Below are positions 1 through 8,972 of a DNA stretch of 64,000 nt, piece by piece. The DNA is from an uncultured Collinsella sp. Its GTDB lineage: Bacteria; Actinomycetota; Coriobacteriia; Coriobacteriales; Coriobacteriaceae. The stretch covers positions 32,401 through 96,400 of the forward strand of contig CABUTO010000004.1 in the NCBI GenBank assembly GCA_902494535.1, written 5' to 3'. Position numbers and translations under genes: made by a program. Below the pieces are notes generated by a model. The model did not search any database. It was given only the letters and a program-made list of their open reading frames with translations, and was not told the DNA's origin. The stretch's first letter is position 1. Each line of letters starts with the position of its first letter.

Positions 1-380
1 TCGGGATCGCTTGTCACGCAATAGGCATCGTTATTCCAAAAGTCATCACCCAGACGGTAGACCTTCAAATACGTATCTTCGGTCTCCTGTTCAAAATAAT
101 CGGCTAAGCGCATAAGGGCATCGTTATCGATTGCGCGCGAGGCGACTACTTCGCCGTCGACAAACATCACCTGGCCGTTACAGAACGCGCCAGTCGAGAA
201 GCACTCGGAACGATTTTTGAACATCCAGCCCATCGCGGACGGCTGACGACCCGAAACCGGGCCAAAGTGCAGACCCGCCGCCTGCATGGCATGGATACCC
301 TCAATGGCGTAGTCGCTGGCGCCGTCATGCCCAGCAGGAATCAGCGTATCGTCCATATCGGTCAGCACAAGTTTGATCAT
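1..380 (-). CDS. HAD-superfamily hydrolase, N-terminal part (gene runs off the left edge)
   Basis: About 126 N-terminal residues are visible. The reading frame begins at the ATG whose complement ends at 380. Residues 3-12 read KLVLTDMDDT, which is HAD motif I: D8 would be the nucleophile and D10 the acid/base. A later SGRQPSAM stretch resembles the motif II region of Cof-type sugar or nucleotide phosphatases. The cap domain and motifs III/IV lie outside the window, so the substrate cannot be suggested. It is divergent from the thiamine genes and its upstream side holds a palindromic repeat. Confidence 0.8.
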   Translation of the reverse strand, partial: MIKLVLTDMDDTLIPAGHDGASDYAIEGIHAMQAAGLHFGPVSGRQPSAMGWMFKNRSECFSTGAFCNGQVMFVDGEVVASRAIDNDALMRLADYFEQETEDTYLKVYRLGDDFWNNDAYCVTSDP

Positions 381-424
381 AAGGTCCCCTCGGTCATTCT
401 TAATCCCGTCTATTGTACCGACCC

Positions 425-520
425 GCCAAAAAGGGACAGGTTTATTTTGACAGGTTTTATCTGGGCGAATGAAAAAGCCCGGTTGCCACCTACCAAAATA
501 AACCTGTCCCTTATTGGCAG
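425..520. repeat. Interspersed palindromic repeat, family D (full copy)
   Basis: Two arms (432-454 and about 488-511) are inverted copies built on AGGGACAGGTTTATTTTG, so the stretch can fold into a long hairpin, and outer bases CCAAaA/TTaTTGG extend it. A second, shorter copy lies at 22148-22195. It sits between the divergent HAD gene and the TPP riboswitch. Function unknown. Confidence 0.75.
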
Positions 521-550
521 GTGCGCTAGTATAGGGAACAACAGATTCGA

Positions 551-645
551 TGCGGGAGTGCCGGCGGTGCAAACCACAAGGCTGAGAGGGCATGAGGCCC
601 AATCCTTTGAACCTGTCAGTTAATGCTGGCGTAGGGAGCATGCCG
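551..645 (+). promoter_or_regulatory. TPP riboswitch (THI element)
   Basis: The conserved TPP aptamer blocks are present in order: CTGAGA (582-587), then GAACCTG (609-615), then TAATGCTGGCGTAGGGA with the usual spacing. It lies directly upstream of thiM and thiE, the expected genes. Binding of thiamine pyrophosphate should favour the terminator that follows it. Confidence 0.95.
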
Positions 646-652
646 CCTTTGC

Positions 653-684
653 AGGGGCGCTGTCTATGCACAGCGCCCCTTTTC
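653..684 (+). terminator. Intrinsic terminator of the TPP riboswitch
   Basis: A ten-base perfect stem, AGGGGCGCTG (653-662) with CAGCGCCCCT (671-680), has an 8-nt loop and is followed by a T run. It starts only a few bases after the aptamer and ends just before the thiM Shine-Dalgarno, so it is the expression platform for transcription attenuation. Confidence 0.9.
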
Positions 685-705
685 TATGCCAAGGAGGCAT
701 GTGCA

Positions 706-1545
706 GTGATTGATTCGGAACAGCTTAAGCAAAATGTGGTCAAGGCCGTGGAGGAAATTCGCGCCACCAATCCGATGGCGGGCTCCATCACCAACACGGT
801 GACGATCGACTTTGTCGCCAACGCGCAGCTCGCCGTGGGCGGATCGGCCGCCATGGTCTATCTGCCCGACGAGGGCGAGGCGCTCGTTGCCGGCGGTGGC
901 GCCATCTACCTCAATATGGGCACACTCTTCCCCATCTACGAGCAGACGATTCCCCGCGCGGCGAAGGCGGCACACGACGCCGGCAAGCCCTGGGTGCTCG
1001 ACCCGGTGGGCCTGGGCATCGGTAGCCTGCGCACCCAGCTGGTAAACGGACTCAAGCAGAACAAGCCCGCCATCGTGCGCGGCAACGCCTCCGAGATCAT
1101 CGCGCTTGCCGGCCTGTGGGGTCTTGAGGGCGAGGCGGCCGATCTGAGCCGCGTACGCGGTGTCGATACCACCGACACGGTAGACGCCGCCCGCGATGCC
1201 GCCGTGGCGCTCGCCCGCTACACCGGCGGCGCCGTGGTCGTCTCGGGCGAAGTCGACCTGATTACCGACGGCACGACCGTGGCCAAGTCCCACGGCGGCA
1301 GCCCGCTCATGTCCAAGATCACCGGTTGCGGCTGCTCGCAGGGCGGCGTGCTGGCCGTGTACGCCTGCGCCGCCGACCCGTTTACGGCCGCCGTCTGCGG
1401 TACCGCCGTCTACAACGTTGCCGGCACGCGTGCCGCCGCCGTCGCCGATGCCCCGGCAAGCTTTAAGGTCGCCTTTATCGACGAGCTCTACCGCGCGACC
1501 GCCCAAGACATCGCCGATAACCGACTCGAGCTCGAGGAGGCATAA
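706..1545 (+). CDS. thiM: Hydroxyethylthiazole kinase
   Basis: ThiM phosphorylates the thiazole precursor (THZ) so that it can be joined to the pyrimidine in thiamine biosynthesis or salvage. The 279-residue product shows the family blocks: ITNTVTIDFVANAQLAVGGS near the N-terminus, LDPVGLGIGSLR, VRGNASEI and, near the C-terminus, ITGCGCSQGG, which holds the catalytic cysteine region. I chose the GTG at 706 because AAGGAGG (691-697) is correctly spaced; a longer in-frame ATG at 592 would put coding sequence inside the riboswitch. It is first in a three-gene operon under TPP control. Length and motifs fit ribokinase-fold ThiM well. Confidence 0.95.
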   Translation: MIDSEQLKQNVVKAVEEIRATNPMAGSITNTVTIDFVANAQLAVGGSAAMVYLPDEGEALVAGGGAIYLNMGTLFPIYEQTIPRAAKAAHDAGKPWVLDPVGLGIGSLRTQLVNGLKQNKPAIVRGNASEIIALAGLWGLEGEAADLSRVRGVDTTDTVDAARDAAVALARYTGGAVVVSGEVDLITDGTTVAKSHGGSPLMSKITGCGCSQGGVLAVYACAADPFTAAVCGTAVYNVAGTRAAAVADAPASFKVAFIDELYRATAQDIADNRLELEEA

Positions 1546-1548
1546 GCC

Positions 1549-1890
1549 ATGTCCGAGCCCGCAACCAATACCGGTATGAACACGCTCGTTGCTGTAGCCA
1601 TCGCCCCGTGCGGCACCGGCGATGAGCTATCCGCCGAGGTCGCCGAGGTCGTGCGCGTCATTCGCGAGAGCGGCCTTCCCAACCACACCACCTCGATGTT
1701 CACCGAGATCGAGGGCGACTGGGACGAGGTCATGCAGGTCGTGCGCGACGCAACCTTTGTGTTGGCGAGCAAGGGCATCCGCACCGAAGTCGTGCTCAAA
1801 GCCGATATTCGACCCGGATTTACCGACACCATGACCGGCAAGCTCGAGCGCATGGAAGCACAGATCAAAAAGCAGGAGGAAGCACGATGA
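1549..1890 (+). CDS. Thiamine-binding protein of the MTH1187/YkoF-like family
   Basis: A 113-residue protein beginning MSEPATNTGMNTLVAVAIAP, with the small ferredoxin-like alpha/beta pattern of the MTH1187 (formerly DUF77) family: AIAPCGTGDELS, then HTTSMFTEIEGDWDEVM, then VLKADIRPG. Members bind thiamine or related pyrimidines. Only 3 nt separate it from thiM, and its stop overlaps the thiE start as ATGA, so translation is probably coupled. Placement under the TPP switch supports a role in thiamine handling, though the exact step (sequestering or delivering HMP/thiamine) is not known from sequence. Confidence 0.85.
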   Translation: MSEPATNTGMNTLVAVAIAPCGTGDELSAEVAEVVRVIRESGLPNHTTSMFTEIEGDWDEVMQVVRDATFVLASKGIRTEVVLKADIRPGFTDTMTGKLERMEAQIKKQEEAR

Positions 1891-2582
1891 GCATCCGCGA
1901 CAACCTTGATATCTCGGCCTATCTGGTACTCGGCCCCGAAAACACGCTGGGGCGTCCCGTGAGCGATGTGGTGGCCCAGGCGCTCGACGCAGGCTTTACC
2001 TGCATCCAGGTGCGCTCCAAGGTGGCAAGCGCCCGCGAGATCATCGCGCTGACGGGCGATGCCGCGCAGGCTATCGCACAGGCTGGCAAGACCGGTCAGG
2101 TCGCCCTGTTAATCGACGACCGCCTGGACTGCGTACTCGCCGCGCGCGAGCAGGGTATTGCTGTCGACGGCGTGCACGTGGGTCAGAGCGATATTCCCGT
2201 CGAGGTCTGCCGCAAACTTTTGGGCCCCGATGCCATCGTGGGCCTTTCGGCCCGTTGCGAGGAGATGCTCGAGTACGTCAAGACCGCCGACATGAGCCTA
2301 GTCGACTACCTAGGCATCGGCCCGCTCCACGAGACCGAGACCAAGCGCGACTGCGGACGCGCGGCCGACGGCTCTATCATCACCAAGAGCTTTGAGGACC
2401 TGGCCGCACTCCACGCGGCAAGCCCCGTGCCCATCGTGGTGGGCGGCGGCGTCAAGACGGCCGACCTGCCGCAGCTCAAGGCCACCGGCGTCGATGGCTT
2501 CTTTGTGGTGAGCGCCGTCTGCAGTGCCGACGACCCCCACGCCGCGGCCAAGGAACTCGTCGACACCTGGCAGCAGGCATAG
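1887..2582 (+). CDS. thiE: Thiamine phosphate synthase
   Basis: ThiE couples HMP-PP and THZ-P to give thiamine phosphate. The 231-residue TIM-barrel protein has the expected landmarks: IQVRSK (strand-2 region), LLIDDRLD (pyrophosphate-binding region), DGVHVGQSDIP, DYLGIGPLHETETKRD (conserved G-P region), and a C-terminal VVGGGVKTADLP and FFVVSAVCSADDP. The start ATG overlaps the preceding stop by four bases. With thiM it forms a thiazole-salvage branch; no thiD or thiC is in the window. A bidirectional terminator follows. Confidence 0.95.
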   Translation: MSIRDNLDISAYLVLGPENTLGRPVSDVVAQALDAGFTCIQVRSKVASAREIIALTGDAAQAIAQAGKTGQVALLIDDRLDCVLAAREQGIAVDGVHVGQSDIPVEVCRKLLGPDAIVGLSARCEEMLEYVKTADMSLVDYLGIGPLHETETKRDCGRAADGSIITKSFEDLAALHAASPVPIVVGGGVKTADLPQLKATGVDGFFVVSAVCSADDPHAAAKELVDTWQQA

Positions 2583-2627
2583 ACTCAAGCCGAGCAGCCG
2601 ATTCGCAGCCTCATATCTTCAATAGCG

Positions 2628-2671
2628 AAAAGCACATCCCAGTTTGGACCTCCATTCCGGGATGCGCTTTC
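2628..2671. terminator. Bidirectional terminator between thiE and the patatin gene
   Basis: AAAGC-CATCCC (from 2629) pairs with GGGATG-GCTTT (to about 2671) with one bulge on each side. A and T runs flank it, so it can end both the rightward thiE transcript and the leftward patatin transcript. Confidence 0.7.
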
Positions 2672-2694
2672 CGCCGAGTCCACGGCAGTTTGCC

Positions 2695-3564
2695 CTACTC
2701 TGCCAGATACGCTTCCAGCGCCGGCAAGGTCGCCTCCGCATCGTGGCGGCCGATCTGATAGATGCGCTCGAGCTCATCGGGCTCACGGCACAGCGACGGC
2801 ACCTTCACCGATTCGCTCGGCCGAACCACAAAGATTTCGCCGGCAGCCTCGCGACGCGCCAGGTCATCGAGCGTGGCATTGTAGACCTCATGCCGATGCT
2901 CAAGCGCCGCGACAAACTCCGGGTAGTGACGGAACACGCGCCGCAGCATGGGCATCACGCTGTTGGGCTGCTTCACAAAGCCCGCCGGCTGCGTGAGTAC
3001 CACGATATTGCGGTCATACCCCTGCGCAAACAGCCATGCACTGGGAATAGAATCAGCCACGCCACCATCCAGATACTTATGCCCGTCAATAGCAACGGGG
3101 CGCGTCGCCACGGGAATCGCCGACGATGCCCGGATCCACTCGATATCCCGCTCGTCGCCATAGGGCAGGTCATGGTAGACGGCCTTGCCCGTCTCGATAT
3201 CGGTACACACGCACGTAAATCGCATGGGGCAGGCGCGATACGCCTCCAAGTCGATGGGATCGCGCTCGATAGGCACCTCGTGATAGGCAAAATCGGCATT
3301 GAACATATCGCCAGTTCGCAGCCAGCTTACTACACCTGCATAGCGTTTATCGGCGCAATAGGCCTTGTTATAGCGAATGGCGCGGCCGATCTGGCGCGAT
3401 TTAAAGTTGTAGCCAAACGCCGCGCCCGCCGAGACACCCACCATATGGTCGCAAGTTAAGCCGTGCTCCATCCAAACGTCGAGCACGCCCGCCGTATACA
3501 TACCGCGGTAGCCGCCTCCCTCGAGTGCCAGCCCCACCGTGCGCGTCGTATTTGACTGTGCCAT
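2695..3564 (-). CDS. Patatin-like phospholipase family protein
   Basis: A 289-residue serine hydrolase of the patatin fold. The oxyanion-hole block LEGGGYRGMYTAGVLD is near residue 14. The nucleophile elbow GVSAG follows VWMEHGLTCDHMV, and the second member of the Ser-Asp dyad is in LDGGVADSIP. The C-terminal third is a helical extension seen in bacterial YjjU-type patatins. It probably hydrolyses acyl esters of phospholipids or other lipids; no signal peptide is visible, so it is cytoplasmic or peripheral. Convergent with thiE, divergent from the c-di-GMP gene. Confidence 0.85.
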   Translation of the reverse strand: MAQSNTTRTVGLALEGGGYRGMYTAGVLDVWMEHGLTCDHMVGVSAGAAFGYNFKSRQIGRAIRYNKAYCADKRYAGVVSWLRTGDMFNADFAYHEVPIERDPIDLEAYRACPMRFTCVCTDIETGKAVYHDLPYGDERDIEWIRASSAIPVATRPVAIDGHKYLDGGVADSIPSAWLFAQGYDRNIVVLTQPAGFVKQPNSVMPMLRRVFRHYPEFVAALEHRHEVYNATLDDLARREAAGEIFVVRPSESVKVPSLCREPDELERIYQIGRHDAEATLPALEAYLAE

Positions 3565-3888
3565 GCGACCATCTCCGTCCCCACAAATTCAAACGGGACA
3601 AGTATACCCGTCAACATATATCGTCCCAGTCGCATTTTTATCGAACATCGCATCGTCGCGCTACCGCTTGTCGAACAATAGCCGCCCACAGCATGTGCAC
3701 CCATATATAATTGTGCACTATTGTTTACACTACTCAGCTGTTATCAACAGCGAACATTAGCCGGCAAATTAACTCAACAACGCGGCAAGGCGGGGGCCTG
3801 GATACATGCAAAGCGCTGAGCAACGACGCGTGTACACAACGAGCTCGCCCGACGCAATCCGCCCCGACCTCAGAAAGCCACTTAGAAC
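3565..3888. other. Divergent intergenic region, no gene recognised
   Basis: This 324-nt gap separates the patatin gene (leftward) and the c-di-GMP gene (rightward). It is AT-richer than its surroundings around 3700-3770. I see no RNA gene, repeat or long open frame with a ribosome-binding site. It presumably carries the two promoters. Confidence 0.5.
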
Positions 3889-6606
3889 ATGGAAACTGTC
3901 AGCAATTACACCGAAACGCTCGAAAAGACCGTCCGCGACCTTCTCGAGCGGCAGGAGGATCTGATCAGGACCGCCTTTACCGACCAGCTTACCGGGCTTG
4001 GCAACCGTGGCGGCTTTGCCCGTTCCCTCGAGGAGCTCTGGGAGCAGGACGCCCCCGTTACCATGGCGTTCATCGATATCGACAATCTCAAGCACTGCAA
4101 CGACGTCTTTGGACATGACGAGGGCAACCGCTATATCTTGCAGGTAAGTCTCTATCTTAATCTGTATATGAAGGTGGGCGAAGCGGCGTTTCGCATAGGC
4201 GGCGACGAGTTTGCCATCCTATCTACGATTGCAACCGAGGACGACCTCGCCGAACGTCTGAAACACTGCCGAACGGTTCTGCTCAAAAACAACGATTCCG
4301 AGATGCCCCACTCGTTTAGCTACGGAGTGTCACATGCCGACCCCGCCCTGGGCGAAGCTTCCAATCGCATGACGCTCGATGCCGACCATCGCATGTACGA
4401 CTACAAGCTACGTCATGCCATGCACCTCGATCGACGCAATATCACGCAAGTTCACGCCGACGACTTCGAAATAAGCGATCGAATTTTTGACGCCTTTTCG
4501 ATGCTCAATGAGGGCCGATATTTCTTTATCGAGAACTTGGACAAACATCGCACCCTTTGGTCACAAGGTGCCTTGCGCGATCTTGGCCTTCCCTCGGAGC
4601 ACATAGACAACTGTCGCGATTACTGGAAAACGCGCGTCCATCCCGACGACCTTGAGGCCTGCATCAACGACATCGACCAAGTCTACAACGGCACCAAGCA
4701 CCGTCGCGTCATGCAGTATCGTGTGCGCAACGCCGTCGGCGACTACGTCCTTTGCCGTGCTCGCGGGTTTCGTATCGACGGCGACGGAAATGTCCCCTCG
4801 CTCTATGTCGGCGAGCTCGTCAACCACTCACTTGCCGAAACCGTCGACGCCGCCACAGGCCTCGGAACGCAGCGCATGCTGGCCAACGCCATCGACGCCT
4901 GCCGCCGCGATCGTTGCGAGACAGGGCTTATAGCGGTGCGCGTTCGTGGCACGACAAAGCTCAACGAGCTCTACGGGGCCGAGGCCGTCGACAACATGCT
5001 TGCCGAATACGCAGGCCGCATGCTGTCGATCACTCGCGGCAGGAGCCGGGTCTACCGTTCACGAAGCGTTCAGTTCGTCGTGCTCAGCAACGACCTAGAC
5101 CACGAGGCATTCGAGCAACTGACCCGCCACCTTAAAGAGGCCGTTTTCGCTCCTGTTCGAATCGCAGGCGACACCATTACTCCCGTCTGCCTTGTCGTCC
5201 CGGCCTTTTACGAGCACTTAACCCATCAAGCGACCGCCGTTTTAGGCGAACTCAACCGTCGCCTTCGCACGGCCGGCGGGCTTGTTCCCAACGACAGCCT
5301 CCCCATACCCGAGGCTGAGCGCAAAAGCGCCATCGCCGAACGTATCGACTCGCTCACGGGTCTCTATCGACCCAGCGAGTTTATGCGGCGCGCCAACGCT
5401 TTTCTCGAGGCAAGACGCGACGGCGCCTGGTGCATCGCCACGGTCGACATGGGCCACATGCGCCTGTTTAACGAATGGTATGGACAGGCCGAAGGCGACC
5501 GCCTGCTTGCCGATGTGGGCACGGTCCTCAAGGACATCGAGAATGCCGACATGGGCGTCGCAGGGTACTGGGGCCAAGATGACTTTTGCGTACTCATCCC
5601 CTTTAAGCACATCACCGTCCATCAAATCTACAACCGCGTTCGCGAGGCAGTAGCCAGGTATGATGGCGGCGTAGGTTTTTGGCCGTCCATGGGCGTTTAC
5701 CCCATCGATTCCAATGAGGAGATTACCATCGATGCGCAGGCAAAGGCCATGTTTACCAATCGGCGCGCAAAAAACGACTTTAAGGAGCGCATTGCCATTT
5801 TTTGCCCCGAGGAGTACAAGCGCGAAATCGTGTTCAACCGCACGCTGACCGAATTCCAGTACGCGCTGTCAAATGGTCGCATCACGTACTATCTTCAGCC
5901 CCAGGTCGATATGGAAACCGGCGAGATTATTGGCGCCGAAGCACTCACCCGCTGGATTAACAAGGACGGCTCTCTCATTTCGCCCGCAACGTTTATCCCC
6001 GCACTCGAGGAAAGCGGCTTTGTAGTGACGCTCGACAAATATGTTTGGCAGGGCGTCGCCATGTGGCTCCGCGAGCGCCTCAATCGAGGACTTCGCGTGG
6101 TTCCGATTTCCCTCAATGTGTCGCGCGTAGACATTCTTGCCTGCGATGTCGCCGAGCATATGGGGTCGCTCGCCGCCCAGTACAACCTGCCGCCCGAACT
6201 CATGCACATCGAGATCACCGAGACCGCCTATACCGGAGAGTCCGAGGCCGTGGATAAGCTGACCGCGGATCTGCACACCCGTGGCTTCTCGACCTACATG
6301 GACGATTTTAGCACCGGCCAGTCCACGCTCGCGATGCTCAAGAACGTCAACGTCGACGTCATCAAGCTCGACCGCACCTTTGTGCCCACCGACCGCGATC
6401 AAGGCCGCAGCACGCAAATCATTTCATCGATGCTCGAAATGGCGCAGTCGCTCCATCTGCCCGTCGTGGTCGAAGGCGTCGAGACAAATGAGCAGGCGAA
6501 CATGCTACGACAAATGGGCGCCCGCTACGCTCAGGGCTTCCTCTACTACCGCCCCATGCAGGCGAAGGATTTTGAGGCATTGCTCGATGGCGGCAATAAC
6601 AACTGA
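3889..6606 (+). CDS. Cyclic-di-GMP protein: GGDEF-PAS-GGDEF-like-GGDEF-like-EAL
   Basis: 905 residues with no transmembrane segment. Domain order: GGDEF at about 30-170 with an intact GGDEF motif (104-108); a PAS_3-like sensor at about 205-315 with the VHPDDLE signature; a degenerate GGDEF at about 320-455 where the active-site motif is SRSVQF; a third GGDEF at about 485-640 with GQDDF; and an EAL phosphodiesterase domain at about 648-895. The EAL domain keeps the catalytic set: EAL (684-686), SLNVSR, EITET, DDFSTG, IKLD, VVEGVET and QGF. I infer that it both makes and breaks c-di-GMP, or is mainly a phosphodiesterase tuned by the other domains. Its first ~450 residues are paralogous to the next gene. 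Confidence 0.9.
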   Translation: METVSNYTETLEKTVRDLLERQEDLIRTAFTDQLTGLGNRGGFARSLEELWEQDAPVTMAFIDIDNLKHCNDVFGHDEGNRYILQVSLYLNLYMKVGEAAFRIGGDEFAILSTIATEDDLAERLKHCRTVLLKNNDSEMPHSFSYGVSHADPALGEASNRMTLDADHRMYDYKLRHAMHLDRRNITQVHADDFEISDRIFDAFSMLNEGRYFFIENLDKHRTLWSQGALRDLGLPSEHIDNCRDYWKTRVHPDDLEACINDIDQVYNGTKHRRVMQYRVRNAVGDYVLCRARGFRIDGDGNVPSLYVGELVNHSLAETVDAATGLGTQRMLANAIDACRRDRCETGLIAVRVRGTTKLNELYGAEAVDNMLAEYAGRMLSITRGRSRVYRSRSVQFVVLSNDLDHEAFEQLTRHLKEAVFAPVRIAGDTITPVCLVVPAFYEHLTHQATAVLGELNRRLRTAGGLVPNDSLPIPEAERKSAIAERIDSLTGLYRPSEFMRRANAFLEARRDGAWCIATVDMGHMRLFNEWYGQAEGDRLLADVGTVLKDIENADMGVAGYWGQDDFCVLIPFKHITVHQIYNRVREAVARYDGGVGFWPSMGVYPIDSNEEITIDAQAKAMFTNRRAKNDFKERIAIFCPEEYKREIVFNRTLTEFQYALSNGRITYYLQPQVDMETGEIIGAEALTRWINKDGSLISPATFIPALEESGFVVTLDKYVWQGVAMWLRERLNRGLRVVPISLNVSRVDILACDVAEHMGSLAAQYNLPPELMHIEITETAYTGESEAVDKLTADLHTRGFSTYMDDFSTGQSTLAMLKNVNVDVIKLDRTFVPTDRDQGRSTQIISSMLEMAQSLHLPVVVEGVETNEQANMLRQMGARYAQGFLYYRPMQAKDFEALLDGGNNN

Positions 6607-6636
6607 TACGCTCGCGCGCAAAACGCCACCGTCGAA

Positions 6637-6695
6637 GGGGATATTTGTCTCCATTAGCTAACTTATATCCCCAATTCAAACCGAATTGGGGATAT
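6637..6695 (+). promoter_or_regulatory. Alternative-hairpin leader before the second GGDEF gene
   Basis: Three copies of one 8-mer occur in alternating orientation: GGGGATAT (6637-6644), ATATCCCC (6665-6672), GGGGATAT (6688-6695). The second and third form a perfect 13-bp stem (6665-6677 with 6683-6695, 5-nt loop). The first and second could form a competing stem. No T run follows the strong hairpin. It ends about 22 nt before the Shine-Dalgarno of the gene at 6734. Confidence 0.55.
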
Positions 6696-6733
6696 GATAC
6701 AAACCGTTGTTCCGCCCAAGGAGGTTATCCATC

Positions 6734-8263
6734 ATGAACGAGTCGTATCGCCTGGGCGAGCAATCGATTATTGCCTATCTTCAGCGACTTGCGAACGGCG
6801 TCTCGACCGCCGAACTCGATGTTGCCGCGCTGCCTGCTGGGCTACGCGCCGTTGGCGAGCAACTGCAAAAGACGCATGCCATCCTGCAACAAGAGCGCCA
6901 GCTGCTTGAGCGCAACGCCTATATCGATCCGCTCACCAACTTGGGCAACCGCAACGGATTCGACCGTCACGTCGAGCAACTCTGGCGCAAAGGCGACCCC
7001 TTCACCTGCGCCTATATTGACATCGACCATCTCAAGCATTGCAATGATAGGTTTGGCCACGCCGAAGGCAATCGCTATATTCTGAGCATCTGCCGCACGC
7101 TCTCCGAAACCATGGAGCACGATGAGATGCTGTTCCGTATCGGTGGAGACGAGTTTGTGCTCATCTCGCTCTCCGCAAACGAGATTGAACTCGAGCAGCG
7201 CTTGGAGCAGGTACGTACCAGGCTGATCGAGGCGAGCTCAGGTGGCAAGGCGCCCATGATCGGCAGCTTTAGCTTTGGCTGCTCGCGCGTCGATCCACTT
7301 GCTGGCGACACGCGTCGCCAGATGACAATGGATGCCGATCGCAAGATGTATCGCTATAAGCTTATGCATCGTGTGCAGCAACCGAAAGACGATGACGCGC
7401 CGCAACGCCCAATCGTCGATCAGCTTCCCTGCAACGACCGGGTGTTCCAAGCGATCTCCATGAGCTCCGAGACGCGCTATCCGTTTATCCTCAATCTCGA
7501 TACGGGAGAATCGCAATGGTCGGTTAACGCCGTGCGCGATTTTGACCTGCCCTCCCAGCACCCTTTTAACTCACTCGACATGTGGCTCGCCCGCGTTCAT
7601 CCCGAGGACCGCGACAACGTACGTGTCGAGCTCGACATGGTGATAAACGGCACGTGGCACTTCCACTACATGCAGTATCACGTAATGGATGCCACCGGAA
7701 AATACGTGCTTTGCGACTGCACGGGCTACCGCTTGGACGGCACCGATACCGAGCCCGGCATGTATGTGGGCATTATCATCAACCGAAGCTTGGCAGATAC
7801 GACCGATTCCGTGACCGGCTTGGGCGATATTCACGCCCTGGTCAACGCCATTGGCGAAATGCGTCGCGTGGCGCGCAAGGCTGGTTTGATCGCCATCAAA
7901 ATCGACGATATCGCTCAGGTCAATGCCCGCTTTGGCTTTGATGCGGGCGACCGCGTTTTGGCAGAATGTGCCGCCTGTCTGGTGGAATGCTCGCGCGGTA
8001 AGGGTCGTATGTTCCGCTCGACGGGGCCGATGTTCGTGGCTCTTTTCGACGACTTTGATCCCGAAGAGACCGACGCGATCGCAGAAGAAATCGAGCGGTT
8101 CCTGGGTTCTCCCGTGCTCATCGGCTCGCTTGAATATCAGCCACCCATTCGTGTGGCGACGCTTCATCTGGACGCTGTCGATCGACAGCCCGTTTCCATT
8201 TTGAACGAGCTCAAAGCGTTGCTCGGGAAAGCCGTGCAGGTGCCAGGTACCAAACTGGATTAG
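6734..8263 (+). CDS. Diguanylate cyclase-like protein: GGDEF-PAS-GGDEF-like
   Basis: 509 residues, cytoplasmic. An N-terminal helix leads into a GGDEF domain (about 62-205) with intact RIGGDEF (135-141). A PAS-like domain (about 230-335, RVHPEDRD) and a degenerate second GGDEF (about 345-500, RSTGPMF at the active-site position) follow. The order matches the first half of the preceding protein, so the pair arose by duplication and this copy lacks the third GGDEF-like and EAL parts. It probably synthesises c-di-GMP. The ATG at 6734 is preferred because AAGGAGG (6718-6724) is 9 nt upstream. Confidence 0.88.
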   Translation: MNESYRLGEQSIIAYLQRLANGVSTAELDVAALPAGLRAVGEQLQKTHAILQQERQLLERNAYIDPLTNLGNRNGFDRHVEQLWRKGDPFTCAYIDIDHLKHCNDRFGHAEGNRYILSICRTLSETMEHDEMLFRIGGDEFVLISLSANEIELEQRLEQVRTRLIEASSGGKAPMIGSFSFGCSRVDPLAGDTRRQMTMDADRKMYRYKLMHRVQQPKDDDAPQRPIVDQLPCNDRVFQAISMSSETRYPFILNLDTGESQWSVNAVRDFDLPSQHPFNSLDMWLARVHPEDRDNVRVELDMVINGTWHFHYMQYHVMDATGKYVLCDCTGYRLDGTDTEPGMYVGIIINRSLADTTDSVTGLGDIHALVNAIGEMRRVARKAGLIAIKIDDIAQVNARFGFDAGDRVLAECAACLVECSRGKGRMFRSTGPMFVALFDDFDPEETDAIAEEIERFLGSPVLIGSLEYQPPIRVATLHLDAVDRQPVSILNELKALLGKAVQVPGTKLD

Positions 8264-8337
8264 CGCCGCGCCCGCGCCGCCGCCCCCATCGTGCGATAAT
8301 CCTCTGCAGAAGTCACCGACAGCAGAGGGAGTTTGTG

Positions 8338-8961
8338 ATGAAGGTTCTTTTGGTCAATGGCAGCCCCAAGGCAAACGGCAACACCGCCCGCGCACTTGCC
8401 GAGGTCGCCGAGCAGCTCAATGCCGAAGGCATTGATACCGAGGTGTTTCAGCTGGGCGCCAAGCCCATTCGCGATTGCATCGGTTGCGGCCAGTGCGGCA
8501 AGCTTGGCGGTCGCTGCACCTTTGGTGACGACGTGGTGAACGAGCTCATCGCTGCCGCCGAGCAGGCAGATGGCTTTGTCTTTGGCTCACCTGTCTACTA
8601 TGCGCACCCCAGCGGCCGCATCCTTTCGGCCCTCGATCGCGCCTTCTATGCAGGCGGGCATGCCTTTGAGCACAAACCCGGCGCCGCAGTCGCCGTCGCC
8701 CGTCGCGGCGGCACGTCGACCACCTTCGATGTACTCAACAAGTACTTCACCATTAAGCAAATGCCCGTGGTTGCTTCCACCTACTGGAACAACGTGTTTG
8801 GCCGCGTGCCCGGCGACGCCGATGGAGATGCCGAGGGCCTTGCCACCATGCGAAACATCGGCAAAAACATGGCCTGGCTCCTCCGTTGCATCGAGGCAGG
8901 ACAGGCCGCCGGCATCAACGCGCCCGAGGCAGATCGAGCAACGACCAACTTCATCAGGTAG
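8338..8961 (+). CDS. NAD(P)H-dependent flavin oxidoreductase (flavodoxin-like fold)
   Basis: About 207 residues. The N-terminal KVLLVNGSPKANGNTARAL is the FMN phosphate-binding loop of the NADPH-dependent FMN reductase family. CIGCGQCGKLGGRC in the middle resembles the cysteine cluster of iron-sulfur flavoproteins, although only some of those bind a cluster. FGSPVYYAHPSG is the conserved flavin-contacting loop. The ATG at 8338 follows GAGGGAG at good spacing; GTG at 8335 is possible. It is 11 nt upstream of the ArsC-like gene, so the two may be co-transcribed. Role: reduction of quinones, nitro compounds or flavins; substrate unknown. Confidence 0.85.
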   Translation: MKVLLVNGSPKANGNTARALAEVAEQLNAEGIDTEVFQLGAKPIRDCIGCGQCGKLGGRCTFGDDVVNELIAAAEQADGFVFGSPVYYAHPSGRILSALDRAFYAGGHAFEHKPGAAVAVARRGGTSTTFDVLNKYFTIKQMPVVASTYWNNVFGRVPGDADGDAEGLATMRNIGKNMAWLLRCIEAGQAAGINAPEADRATTNFIR

Positions 8962-8972
8962 AACGGCGGAAC

